Part shown: positions 50,998 to 60,359 of the stretch, one piece after another
Numbering within the stretch: position 1 is the first letter of the stretch
How the letters are laid out: each line of letters begins with the position of its first letter
Assembly (NCBI GenBank): GCA_044222195.1
Contig: JBGANS010000003.1
Coordinates: forward strand, 248,001 to 312,000
Source of the DNA: JAHBXE01 sp044222195
Lineage (GTDB): Bacteria > Planctomycetota > Phycisphaerae > Phycisphaerales > UBA1924
Length of the DNA: 64,000 nt
Direction: 5' to 3'
Translations under genes and position numbers: made by a program
Notes under the pieces: generated by a model
The model's input: the letters and a program-made list of their open reading frames with translations, nothing else
Database searches by the model: none
Told to the model about the DNA's origin: nothing

Positions 50998-52550
50998 ACG
51001 GGCGAGTCTGCTTCCTCGGACGCGCCGGTGACGGGCTGAACGAAGTGAGGCTGGTGGGGCTGCGCACGGAAGAGTCGTGGAAGCCGCGCCCTCTCGAAGG
51101 TGAAGAATCAGCCATGCGAGATGCCGCGGAAGCCGCGGCGTGGGTGGCGGAGCGGACGGCCGAAGCGTCCATCGGGTACCTCTGCGTGGATGTGGATGGA
51201 AGCAACTGCCTGTGGCTCACCAGCCCGGGGGCCGACGCCCGGGTGCTGGCGGCGGCGATGAGCTCCGGCGAGGGCGCGTCGTCCTGGGGCGGGACCGCTC
51301 CGGAAGATTCGAGTGTGCAAGCCTTGGCGGCGCCGCCGGTGGCGCCGAGGGCCCGGCGTTTGCCGGGCGGCCGGCGCGCGGGGCCGACCGACGCCGAAGC
51401 GGGCCACCGGCTGGCCGTGCTCTCGGTGCCCGACGCGACGGCCAAACTGGTGATTGATGCGCTCGACGATCGGGGCGTCGAGGTCGCGCGGTCGGGATCG
51501 TTGTGGCACGCGATGGCGCTGGCCTGGGACCCGGCCAGCCCGCTCATGGGGTCGGGCGCGGCGAAGGCCGAGGTCGTGGGGACCGAAGCGCCGGTGACGG
51601 CGGTGGTGCTGGTGGACCCGACGGGGCGACTGGTCTGGTGCTGGTCGCGCTCCGGGGAGTTGCTGGCCGGCGGAGCGAACCTGACGCAGGTGGCGGGTGA
51701 GGAAGGGGCGAGAGTCGGCAAGGGTGATGTGGGCCGACTGGTCGCGGATTGGCTGGCCTGGTCGGTCCAGCTTGGCGTGACCCCCGCGCGGGCGGTGTGC
51801 GTCACACCGGAGCTGGCTGGGGCCGACGGCGACTTTGGGCCGCGCGAGCTCGGCGCGGCGCTGGGGCGCGGGTGGTCGGGCGCGACGGTGGACATGGCGG
51901 TGGTCGTGGACCCGATCGGGGCGACGCTCGGGCGGCTGGCCGGATCGGATTCGCCGGCGAGAGCGGGGCTGGACGCGCTCAGCGCGAGGCCTCGGCGCGT
52001 GCACCGGTCGATGTACCAGTGGGCATCGCTGGCGGTGGGTCTTGCGGCGGTGGCGCTGCTGGCGGTGGGTGTGAAAGCGTGGCGGGGCGCCGGTGAATCG
52101 AGTGAGAAGCTCAAGGCGGTGATGGCGGAGACGAAGAAGACGGTGCTGGATGCGGCACCACCGCCGGGGAACGACCCGGTGCTGGTGGCGACGGCGGAAA
52201 GCAATCCGAAGCGGTACATCGATGATCGGCTGGCGACCAAGCGGGCGAGCTCGATGGTGAGCACGGGGTTGCCGCAGGCCAAGCCGATCCTGTCCGAGCT
52301 TGAGAGCCTGTCGCTGGTGCTGGGGACGGAGGGGATCGAGCTGGAAGAGATCATGCTGAGCGACTCGCTGATCCATGTGCACGTGTACGTGCCGGAATCG
52401 AAGGTGGCCGAGGATCTCAAAGAGGCGCTGGAGCGCGTCGCGAACGATCACTGCGACTGGACGATCCAGTACACGAATACGAAGAAGGACAAGCTGCAGA
52501 TGGTCTGGCTCGAAGGGGCGTGGAAGGGCCTCGGGGGAGGCAAGCGGTGA
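50994..52550 (+). CDS. GspL-like inner-membrane platform protein
   Basis: 518 aa, TTG start overlapping the previous stop (TTGA). The N-terminal ~330 residues are cytoplasmic with actin-like-fold character (VFLVDPTG-type strands: VTAVVLVDPTGRLVWCWSRS). One membrane segment (YQWASLAVGLAAVALLAVGV), then a C-terminal ferredoxin-like domain (LPQAKPILSELESLSLVLGT, DSLIHVHVYVPESKVAEDLK). That is GspL/PilM-N layout. Binds GspE in other systems. Confidence 0.65.
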   Translation: MNGRVCFLGRAGDGLNEVRLVGLRTEESWKPRPLEGEESAMRDAAEAAAWVAERTAEASIGYLCVDVDGSNCLWLTSPGADARVLAAAMSSGEGASSWGGTAPEDSSVQALAAPPVAPRARRLPGGRRAGPTDAEAGHRLAVLSVPDATAKLVIDALDDRGVEVARSGSLWHAMALAWDPASPLMGSGAAKAEVVGTEAPVTAVVLVDPTGRLVWCWSRSGELLAGGANLTQVAGEEGARVGKGDVGRLVADWLAWSVQLGVTPARAVCVTPELAGADGDFGPRELGAALGRGWSGATVDMAVVVDPIGATLGRLAGSDSPARAGLDALSARPRRVHRSMYQWASLAVGLAAVALLAVGVKAWRGAGESSEKLKAVMAETKKTVLDAAPPPGNDPVLVATAESNPKRYIDDRLATKRASSMVSTGLPQAKPILSELESLSLVLGTEGIELEEIMLSDSLIHVHVYVPESKVAEDLKEALERVANDHCDWTIQYTNTKKDKLQMVWLEGAWKGLGGGKR

Positions 52551-53122
52551 GACAGCGCACGCGGCTGGGTGAAGAGGCCCGCTTCGAGCTGACCATGGCG
52601 GCGACGGCGCGCGAACGGGCGAACAGGCCCGTGTCGATGCTGGTGCTGGCCGGCGCGGTGCTGGCGGCGGCGGCGGTGTTCGCGGCGTACGCGGTTGCGT
52701 CGCGGGCGTCGTCGCGGGCGCAGCTCCGCCGAGGGCTGTCGGACCAGGTGGAGGTCGAGGCCAGGGTCGGCGAGTGGAAGAAGCTGGCGGAGGCGGAGAC
52801 GGCGAACGCGCAGGGGGGCGCGGCGGGCAAGCCGGGCGACTTCAGGGTGAGCAAGATGGAGGAGCTGGCGACCCGGGCGGGCATGAAGGCTCGCCCCAAT
52901 GCGCCGAGCACCCGGGACGACAAGAGCCGGGCGGGGATCGTGGTGTTCACGCACGTGTACACCGAGGTGCGTGACCCGTCGCTCTCGAGCCTGGTTGAAT
53001 GGGTGAGGTCGGCGTGCGCGGAAATCGGCGGGCTGGAAGTCATGTCGCTGACGGTGCGGCCCGAGCCGGCGGGCTGGAAGATGGATGTCACGTTCCGCAG
53101 ATGGGAGCGAGCGGGATCATGA
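52547..53122 (+). CDS. GspM/PilO-like protein
   Basis: 191 aa, GTG start overlapping the previous stop. One membrane segment (VSMLVLAGAVLAAAAVFAAY), a coiled coil (VEVEARVGEWKKLAEAETAN) and a ferredoxin-like end (VRSACAEIGGLEVMSLTVRP). Order and topology match GspM, the partner of GspL. Confidence 0.65.
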   Translation: MRQRTRLGEEARFELTMAATARERANRPVSMLVLAGAVLAAAAVFAAYAVASRASSRAQLRRGLSDQVEVEARVGEWKKLAEAETANAQGGAAGKPGDFRVSKMEELATRAGMKARPNAPSTRDDKSRAGIVVFTHVYTEVRDPSLSSLVEWVRSACAEIGGLEVMSLTVRPEPAGWKMDVTFRRWERAGS

Positions 53123-53736
53123 AAAGCACGAGGAACATCGTTGTGGTCGCGGTGGTGGTGGCGTCCGGCCTCGTCGGCGGGTGCCAGAAGCGCGGGTCGG
53201 GGACCGTCGTGATCCCGGACGCCGGGCCGGCGCAGTACGCGGAAGCGCTGCGGCTTGGACGCGAGGCGGAGAGCGCCCAGAAGGCCGGGAAGAAGGACCA
53301 GGCCCTCAAGCTCTACGAGCAGAGCCTGCAGAGTTCGCAGGAGATCGCGCTCGTGTGGCACAACTACGGGATGCTGCTGGTGGAGCGCGGCGAGAAGATG
53401 AACGGGGTGGAAGCGCTCAAGCGGGCGGCGGAGCTGGACACGGAGAACCCGCGTCCGCTCTACAACATCGGGCTGGTGTACGCCGACAACGCGCAGCCGG
53501 AGAAGGCACTCGAGTACTTCCGCAAGGCGCTCGAGCGGGACAAGCGGTACCTGCTCGCGCTGCGGGGCGTCGCGAAGATGAACAAGCGGCTGATGGTCGC
53601 GGATGAGGAATCGCTCGAGCAGATGAAGCTGGCGCTGCTGCTCGAGAAGGATTCGGAGTGGCGGCTGTTCTTCGAGGAAGAGAAGGTGCGGATCGACGGG
53701 GCGCTGCAGTCGGCGGGGCGGATGGGGAAGTTTTGA
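53119..53736 (+). CDS. TPR lipoprotein at the end of the gsp operon
   Basis: 205 aa, ATG overlapping the GspM-like stop. Lipobox VASGLVGGCQKRGSG, then TPR units (AESAQKAGKKDQALKLYEQS, VWHNYGMLLVERGEKMNGVE, ALKRAAELDTENPRPLYNIG, ALEYFRKALERDKRYLLALR). Resembles PilF/pilotin proteins that guide secretin to the outer membrane. Last gene; a hairpin terminator follows. Confidence 0.75.
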   Translation: MKSTRNIVVVAVVVASGLVGGCQKRGSGTVVIPDAGPAQYAEALRLGREAESAQKAGKKDQALKLYEQSLQSSQEIALVWHNYGMLLVERGEKMNGVEALKRAAELDTENPRPLYNIGLVYADNAQPEKALEYFRKALERDKRYLLALRGVAKMNKRLMVADEESLEQMKLALLLEKDSEWRLFFEEEKVRIDGALQSAGRMGKF

Positions 53737-53749
53737 AATAGCCAAATGG

Positions 53750-53815
53750 CAAAGGGCCAAATGGCAAATCAGGATCGGCGCCTGGCGCGACTCTGATTTG
53801 CTTTTTGGCCCTTTG
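53750..53815. terminator. Bidirectional terminator between the gsp operon and glycosyltransferase genes
   Basis: Arms CAAAGGGCCAAATGGCAAAT plus CAG (53750-53772) and CTGATTTGCTTTTTGGCCCT plus TTG (53793-53815) form a 23-bp stem with two mismatches. The arms contain the AAATGGCAAA motif that recurs near 55.83 kb. It ends directly at the stop of the convergent gene. Confidence 0.65.
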
Positions 53816-54517
53816 CTAATTAGCCCTTTGAACTTCGTCCAATCCCCATAGCAGACCTTTGGCGCGCCGGTCGCACCAGAGCGCTTCATCCTGCACGTGA
53901 TGGGTCAGTCCGTGGCCGTGGGTCGTGTCGAGCGTTCCGCCGTGGGCGGGGTGCCAGTGGCTGATGGTGGCGCGGGGCTCGAAGACCCAGTTGCCGAGGC
54001 ACTTGATGGTCAGGCCGATCTCCGCATCGTTGAAGAGGTGGAAGTAGCCGGGGAAAAAGATGTCGCTGCCGGACGCGGCGGGGGCGAAGCGGTCGAGGAA
54101 CTTGCGGCCCATGAGCGGGAAGGCCAGGTCGTAGCCGCCGGGGATGTTTTCCTGCTTGAGGCCGACCACGCCGTCGCCGTCGGGGAAGGTGTGGTAGAGG
54201 GTCTCCATCGCGATGTCGAGAGAGTCCGTGGCGAAGATGCAGTCGTCGGTGCAGAAGAGCGCATCGCGCCGGACGAGTGAGCGGTAGACGTGGTTGAGGG
54301 GCGCGGTGCAGCCGATGCGCTTGTTGACCTCGGTGTTGTAGACGCACTCGGCGAGGGCGGGAAACCGGGAGCAGACTTCGATCGAGCCGGGATCACCGGC
54401 GGCGACGAGGACGCGGGCGGGGTAGCCGGTGTCGCGGACGGACTCGATCATCGCCGCGAGTTTCTCGGGGCGCTTGAACGAGCCGAGGAAGAGATCGACG
54501 GGGCGCCGGGTGGTCAT
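53816..54517 (-). CDS. Glycosyltransferase family 2-like protein
   Basis: 233 aa from ATG 54517, overlapping the upstream gene stop (ATGA). GT-A opening VDLFLGSFKRPEKLAAMIES, VRDTGYPARVLVAAGDPGS, then ALFCTDDCIFA carrying a DD metal motif, GYDLAFPLMGRKFLDRFAPA, and a C-terminal WHPAHGGTLDTTHGHGLTHH. Soluble. Probably transfers a sugar to a surface glycan with the partner encoded just upstream. Confidence 0.7.
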   Translation of the reverse strand: MTTRRPVDLFLGSFKRPEKLAAMIESVRDTGYPARVLVAAGDPGSIEVCSRFPALAECVYNTEVNKRIGCTAPLNHVYRSLVRRDALFCTDDCIFATDSLDIAMETLYHTFPDGDGVVGLKQENIPGGYDLAFPLMGRKFLDRFAPAASGSDIFFPGYFHLFNDAEIGLTIKCLGNWVFEPRATISHWHPAHGGTLDTTHGHGLTHHVQDEALWCDRRAKGLLWGLDEVQRAN

Positions 54518-55770
54518 GGGGCGGCTCCGACGAGGGCGGGCTTGGGTTCGGGGATGTTGGTTCGCGTGGCCCACTGGAGTGCGGAGGCGCGCCACTCGGC
54601 GAGGATGAGCTCGGGCATCTCGCGCCAGCGGAGGATGCGCAGCTGCGGAAGCCGGGCGAGGAAGGCATCGTCGTGGAGGACGGTCATGAGGTAGGTGGCG
54701 GCGGGATCGAAGGGCTCGGACCTGGCGATGAGCTGGATGGGGATGTTGTCATCTATGGACCAGGCGGGAGCGGGGGGCGCGGAATCGTCGCGGCCGATGA
54801 CGGGAATGCCGGCGCTGTGGAGAGCGCGGGCGATGACCCGGGCGTTGCGGCCGAGGCCGAGGAGGATGGGCGGCTTGCCGCGCGGGCACAGGGAGAGAAG
54901 GCGCTTGGCGATGAGTGCGGGGTCGGTGGAGATGGCTTCGGCGACGCCGCCGTTGGCGGTGAGGATGTGGCGGGGCGCGGGGCCGAGAAGGCCGCAGCGG
55001 TGCCACCATTGAGAGAAGAGGCTGGGGAAGCGGGTGGCGGTGGCGAGGTGCGATGTGCCGCGATCGGCGATGGTGCGCTGGTGGGCGCGGAGGACGATGA
55101 CGGCGTCGATGAGGTCGGAGGCGAGCGTGGGGAGTTCGGCGTCGCGGCCTGTGCGCGCGAGGGAATCGGCGAGGAGGCGGATGCGGGAGGCGAGATCGCG
55201 GAGTGTGGTTTCGATTTCCGCGAGGGGAGAAAGGTGGCGGCGGGCGATGAGGGTGGGGGTGGTGGCGAAGCGGTGGCCGCGTTCGGCGAGGCGGAGGAGG
55301 AGCTCGGCCTCGGGATGAGGGGAGGAGAGGCGGAGGTCACTGATCGCGCGGCGGGAAAGGAGGACGGAACAGGAGGGGGGCGAGTTGATGAGGAAGTCGT
55401 CGTAGGTGAGGGTGGAGGGCGGGACGGCGTGGGAAGAAGCGTCGGCGGAGTTGAGGACGGGAAGGTCACCGATGGGAGAGGTGAAGCGGTAGTGACCGAC
55501 GGCGCCGGAGACGCCGGGGGTGGAGGCGGCGCGGGTGAGTGCGGGAAGGGAAGAGGGTTCGAGGGTGTCGGAGGGGAGGAGGATGAGGGCGTGGTCTGTG
55601 GAGATGTGGGAGAGGCCGTGGTTGATGAGATCGGTGAGCGTGCCGCGGAGACGGAGGGAGTGGATGCGGCCGTCGGGAGGCGGGACGGATGGGCCGATGA
55701 GGAGGGCCTGGATGTCGGGGGGAAGAGTGGGCGCGGCGGTGGCGCCTGGGATGAGGAGGGTGAGGGTCAC
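54514..55770 (-). CDS. Glycosyltransferase-like protein with an added C-terminal domain
   Basis: 418 aa from GTG 55770; the open frame to 55869 reads through an AAATGGCAAA-type repeat. The N-terminal half (LILLPSDTLEPSSLPALTRA, GVSGAVGHYRFTSPIGDLPV, SCSVLLSRRAISDLR) resembles a GT-A transferase with a DT in place of DxD. The C-terminal ~110 residues (PPILLGLGRNARVIARALHS, AGIPVIGRDDS) look Rossmann-like. Start and family are tentative. Confidence 0.55.
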   Translation of the reverse strand: MTLTLLIPGATAAPTLPPDIQALLIGPSVPPPDGRIHSLRLRGTLTDLINHGLSHISTDHALILLPSDTLEPSSLPALTRAASTPGVSGAVGHYRFTSPIGDLPVLNSADASSHAVPPSTLTYDDFLINSPPSCSVLLSRRAISDLRLSSPHPEAELLLRLAERGHRFATTPTLIARRHLSPLAEIETTLRDLASRIRLLADSLARTGRDAELPTLASDLIDAVIVLRAHQRTIADRGTSHLATATRFPSLFSQWWHRCGLLGPAPRHILTANGGVAEAISTDPALIAKRLLSLCPRGKPPILLGLGRNARVIARALHSAGIPVIGRDDSAPPAPAWSIDDNIPIQLIARSEPFDPAATYLMTVLHDDAFLARLPQLRILRWREMPELILAEWRASALQWATRTNIPEPKPALVGAAP

Positions 55771-55855
55771 GAGTGGATATCGGCGGGGGGGTTTGAGGGG
55801 CTTGAAGGGGAGGGCACAGGGCAAATAGCAAATGGCAAATGGAGAGGGGGGGGAG

Positions 55856-55901
55856 TTCAAGGTGCTCAAGATGAGAGAGAGAGCGATTTGAGCATCTTGA
55901 A
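55856..55901. repeat. Inverted repeat in the gap before the Asp-box gene
   Basis: TTCAAGGTGCTCAA (55856-55869) and TTGAGCATCTTGAA (55888-55901) are inverted with one mismatch. It lies in the 285-base gene-free stretch 55771-56055, which also holds GGCAAATAGCAAATGGCAAA at 55820. Possible terminator; the two flanking genes are divergent. Confidence 0.55.
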
Positions 55902-56055
55902 TGGGGGGGCGGTGGAGGGGCCTGTTGAGAGCCGGGGTAGGGGGTGGTGAAGGCGGGGGGTTTGAGTTGCTCCGATGGCGGCAAGCCAGCGCGCCGCAAC
56001 CTTTGACTCCATTGAGCTGTACATCTCCTTAGGGTCAGGGCACGAGGAGCGAAAC

Positions 56056-58955
56056 ATGTCGGGCAAGCCATTCCGGCTGGACTACGACGCGTACCCCTTT
56101 GACGGTTCCATTACGTTTTCGCGAACCGACACAAAGACCGTTGACCCGTCCGGCGCGATCGTCGATGAGAACATTCCTCGCTTTGATCACACGCTGACTT
56201 TGGCGTCCGTGAGTGCACCCGAACCCGTGTTCTCAAACATCGCCGAGCCCCCTGGCATTGTCCTCGCTTCAGGAGTAGACGCCGACGGAACCACGGAACT
56301 GATGGTGTGGCTCCACCGTGCGGAGGGTGGGTCGCCGGAGCAGGTTCATGCCCTGTACGTCTTTGTCGGGGGGTCGACGCCGACCACGCTTCCCGCACAG
56401 ACTTCGTCCCTGTCGTCTCCGCACAAACGCCGCTTCCTTACCAAGAGAATGGCGATCCAGCTCGTCCCTCCGGTCAGTCCGCTACCCCCGGCCCACGCCT
56501 TCTATGACCTGTTTTCCGACACCGATTCGCGGCCGACGACGGAGAACGACAAGTTCAAGGCGTATGAGATTGTGGATGCAGCCGTCTTCCACGGCGCCAT
56601 TGTGCTCGCGCTTCAGGTCTATGTGCAGGAGAAGGACTACGACAACCTCTATGCCATCCGCGGCTTTGGGTTCGCCATCAGCACCGACCAAGGCGTCACC
56701 TGGCAGCTCATCGGCGACGTGTTCATGATCCCGCCGAGGCGGAGGACCAGGAAGGCTGGCCGCGGGGAATGCCCTGGTGCGTCCGGGCCGCGCCGGTGTA
56801 TGAACGAGGGAACAGCAACCCCGAAACGTGCTGGTTCAGCGGCACGGACTACCGCAACTCATTCCCGGAAGCGGGAAACCTCACGGCGGACATGGGCCGG
56901 GTGTATGTATTCAAGCTCAGCCGATCCTACCCCGGAACCTGGTCCGCGGGCCCGTTCATGTACTTCGAGGTGACAGAAACACTCACGCATGTACACGCCG
57001 CGCAGATCACCGAATACTTCAAAGAAGAGGACCTCGGCATTCAGATGATCGTGTCGATCGGGGACACTCAAGGCCACAACCGGTTCATTCGATACGTCCT
57101 GAGCGACCGGGATGCGGACTATTGGGACCCGGGCAACTGGGACATCACCGACCAGTTCCACGGGCGGCACGCGGACATTTCCGGCGATCCCCCTGATCCG
57201 GGATCGCAATCAATGCAGCCGGCCTCCGTGTGCTTTGGAGCCGGCTACGGCAGAATCCTGTGGGGCTCGGACACGATGCACGACTGGATCAGCGAGATGC
57301 TTGCCCCGATGACAAGCTCGGGGCAGGCAAAGTTCTCGCACATCTACGGATTGAAGTGGTGCTCGTGGGATGTGAACCCATATTCACTGACGGTGCAGCT
57401 GAGCACCATCAAGGACCAGTTGCCCGAACAGGCCGGCAATTCGAATAGCCCAGCCGCGGCGATTCTGTATGGTGGAGGCCCCGACGTCACCGAGTCTTTC
57501 AACCGCGTGCTGTACACGCCGAGCGTGTCGAGCGTGGTGGACACGTGGGCGATGGTCGCCTCGTCGGACGGCGGGGAGACGGCGGTAGTGTACGGAGACT
57601 ACATCTATTGGAACCGCCGATTCGGGACAACGCCGTTCAACAAGGTGCTAAGGCCTCAAATCCTTCGGCGTCGGCCAGTACTGGTCGCGCCTGGCGGGAT
57701 CAACTTGGCCAAGGCGAATTGCGACTATGTTGACGAGGACATTTTCGGAAGAACTGTCAGCGCAGATGTGGACGCTCTTAGCGAGGACTCGATGAATCCG
57801 GGGGTATACCTCGATGGATCCCTGTCGCTGCCACGAGTGCCGTGCATTCCGGCGGCAGTCTTCAAAGTCGTGATGAGCCGAATGGCGACCGCGCCCAGCA
57901 GTAGGGAAGCATCTGCCGGGCAGTTTCTGATATCGAAGAGCGGCGGCAACACTCTCTCGTGGATAACGGGCGGCGGGGCCGACACATCGTTCGTCCGGCG
58001 CTGGCGAGCATGGGTGCTCGATGGAACTTATGACCAGGCGTCGGCGGTGAATCCCAATAAGACCACATCGCTTGCCCTTTCTGCGTTCGATTCGGTGAAC
58101 ACGACGAACGCAGCCCTGAAGTACTCTTGCGGCGATCGATGGTGTCCTCTACCGGCAATTGCGCTGCGATTGATTCCCGGGGCCGGCGGCCCGGCACCAT
58201 TTGCATTTCCGCTCGACTTGATCGGCTCAGATAGCGGAACGCCGTCAGATGACAACTACTTCTACATGGCAGTCGCAGAAGCCTTGGACGGCCAGGGAAG
58301 CCTTCCTTACCCGCTCGCGCCGATCACTGGCTCGAGCAATCCCGCTACGCCGACTCCGAACGAGGTGCTGCGAGTAACCGGCCTCAATCTTTCGACGAGT
58401 CAACACTGGCAGCTTCGAGTCGTCGGCATGCAGGCAATCGGCAACTGGGACAGTTTCTCATCGAGAGAGACAACGCCGGGTTCGGGAAGCTCGGAGCGGT
58501 ATTGGCCTCTATTTCACTTGTACAGCGACAGCGGAGGCGTCGTCCGAGCGATCCAATTTATGGCTGACTGCCAGAACCACAAGTTTCGAGTACGGATACG
58601 ACTCGGTGGCTCCTTCACTGACTACACATTCTCGACGAGTCGCCATGACTGGATTCCCGACGCCCAACTGATGGTTGTCATTGCGTTCGACGGCACCAGC
58701 ATTGCGCCAAAGCTCATTGTTGGGGCGAGTCTTGGCGGTGATCAAACGCGGACCACGACGATCAGCAATCCCTTCGGAGGTGCTTCTCCGACGTTCTCAG
58801 AGCTTCGGTTCAGCGCCACCGAACTCGAAGCCGTTGCGGACGAAGTGGTCGAGTTTCGGTGGTTCGGAGGCGACTATGACGACGATGTGTCGAGCGCGCC
58901 CACCGAATCCTCCGTGGCCGAGGCGCTTGAGGACTTGAGTTTCTTGGACGAATGA
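56056..58955 (+). pseudogene. Asp-box (sialidase-like) protein with a single-base frameshift
   Basis: ATG 56056 has GAGGAG upstream. The first frame runs to GDVFMIPP near 56737. The second frame continues with AEAEDQEGWPRGMPWCV to 58955. Adding one C in the CCC run near 56730-56734 joins them as VFMIPAEAEDQEGW, so this is one ~966-residue gene with one base missing. An Asp box (STDQGVTW) precedes the break, suggesting a BNR/sialidase-like propeller. The later part is beta-rich and ends with an acidic tail. No signal peptide seen. Base composition looks less GC-rich than its neighbours. A sequencing error is possible. Confidence 0.6.
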
Positions 58956-58983
58956 AGATTTCTTTGGTATTTGAGAATCGCTG

Positions 58984-60243
58984 ATGTACACTTCACGAAT
59001 GTCGTCTCGCGTGCTCTCAGTGGTATTGTTGTGGAATGTTGCCGTTTCCACGGCGTTAGGACAAGGTTGGACGCTGACGCGAGTGGCGGACAGCAATAGC
59101 GCGGTACCGGGAGAGGTCGGAACGTTTACAACGACGGGGAACTCGCCCTTCGGCGCGCCGTCGCTTGCACCGAACGGCAAAATCGCATTCTGGGGCGGGT
59201 ACAACCTTGGCTCCCGGGATGGAATATTCACGGATGCGCCGGAGTCGTTGTCCGTAGTCGCCAACAGAAACACGCTGATTCCTGGATCGGCTCAGCCGTT
59301 CACCGGGTTTGAGAATCTGGTTTCGTGGGATGGGAACATCGTCGCGCTTACAGGACGAAGCCCTGCCGGGCGCGGTATCTACACCAGTCAATCCAGTGTG
59401 CTTTCACGCATTGCGGACACCACAACTCAGGTGCCGGGCGGATCGACAACATTTACAACTGTGGGCGCACCGAGCGTTGTCGGGTCTCGCTTAGTCTTCG
59501 GCGGCTTGTGGGGTTCGCCCATGACCGACGGTCTCTTTCGGACGGTGCCGGGAGGCATCGCGACGATTGTGGATCACACCACGATCCTGCCGGGAAGCGC
59601 AACGCCCGTTTCGGGCTTGGGCCAAGGGTACTTGTCCGGCTCGACAATGGTGTTCGGCGCCGCCACCGGGTCAAGAGTTGGACTGTTTTCGACGAATATC
59701 GATGGAGGCGGGTTTTCGCAGATCGTTGATTCAACGACATCGATCCCCGGTGGCTCAGGAACGTTTCTCTCCTTCACAACACTGAGCCACAATGCCGGCA
59801 ACGTGGCGTTCATTGCTCAGGATGATCAGGCTCGCCCGGGCTTGTACGCTCACCTCAACGGCCAACTCGTGAACATCGCGGACACGATCCACGCAGGCCC
59901 AGGGGGAATTCACTTCACAGACTTCCTGAGCGTTTCGGTCAGCGGGGACAACATCGCGTTTGTTTCCAAGACCCAGGGCGTCGGGAACGAACTCTGGGTC
60001 TATCGCGCAGGACAGTTCACGCGCGTGCTGGGCACAGGAACCGTGCTCAACGGGTTGACAGTCGCGGGGCTTCTGCTCTCGCCGGAAGGTCTCAAGGGCG
60101 ACTCTGTCGCGTTCTCGTTCAATGACGGCAACATCGGGACAGTCCGCGGCGGCGTGTACACCGCCGCATACGTGCCGGGGCCGGGTGTGGCAGCGGTGAT
60201 GGGAGCGGGCTGGATCGCAGTGGCACATCGGCGGAAGCGCTGA
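58984..60243 (+). CDS. Exported repeat protein with a PEP-CTERM-like tail
   Basis: 419 aa; ATG 58999 is an alternative start. Signal peptide (SSRVLSVVLLWNVAVSTALG). The body has five or six repeats of the type VADSNSAVPGEVGTFTT, IADTTTQVPGGSTTFTT, IVDHTTILPGSATPVSG, IVDSTTSIPGGSGTFLS, suggesting a propeller. The end VPGPGVAAVMGAGWIAVAHR plus RKR has the layout of a PEP-CTERM sorting signal (short motif, hydrophobic helix, basic end) with PGP for PEP. Confidence 0.7.
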   Translation: MYTSRMSSRVLSVVLLWNVAVSTALGQGWTLTRVADSNSAVPGEVGTFTTTGNSPFGAPSLAPNGKIAFWGGYNLGSRDGIFTDAPESLSVVANRNTLIPGSAQPFTGFENLVSWDGNIVALTGRSPAGRGIYTSQSSVLSRIADTTTQVPGGSTTFTTVGAPSVVGSRLVFGGLWGSPMTDGLFRTVPGGIATIVDHTTILPGSATPVSGLGQGYLSGSTMVFGAATGSRVGLFSTNIDGGGFSQIVDSTTSIPGGSGTFLSFTTLSHNAGNVAFIAQDDQARPGLYAHLNGQLVNIADTIHAGPGGIHFTDFLSVSVSGDNIAFVSKTQGVGNELWVYRAGQFTRVLGTGTVLNGLTVAGLLLSPEGLKGDSVAFSFNDGNIGTVRGGVYTAAYVPGPGVAAVMGAGWIAVAHRRKR

Positions 60244-60295
60244 ATGGGGGCTGGCGGCCGACGCGGCTGGGCATTTGGGCTGGTCCGGTCATGAC

Positions 60296-60340
60296 GAATC
60301 ACAGCGGCACTCAGAGGGGGCTGTCTGAGTGCCGCGATTC
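60296..60340. terminator. Bidirectional hairpin terminator
   Basis: GCGGCACTCAGA (60304-60315) and TCTGAGTGCCGC (60324-60335) form a perfect 12-bp stem, extended by GAATC/GATTC past a small bulge. It lies between the exported protein and the convergent sigma-factor gene. Confidence 0.7.
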
Positions 60341-60359
60341 CGTCCGGAGGGGGGTTGAA

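Noticed and set aside
54673..55950. 425-aa plus-strand Gly/Glu/Val-rich frame
   Set aside because: Antisense to the glycosyltransferase-like gene; composition is that of a shadow frame.
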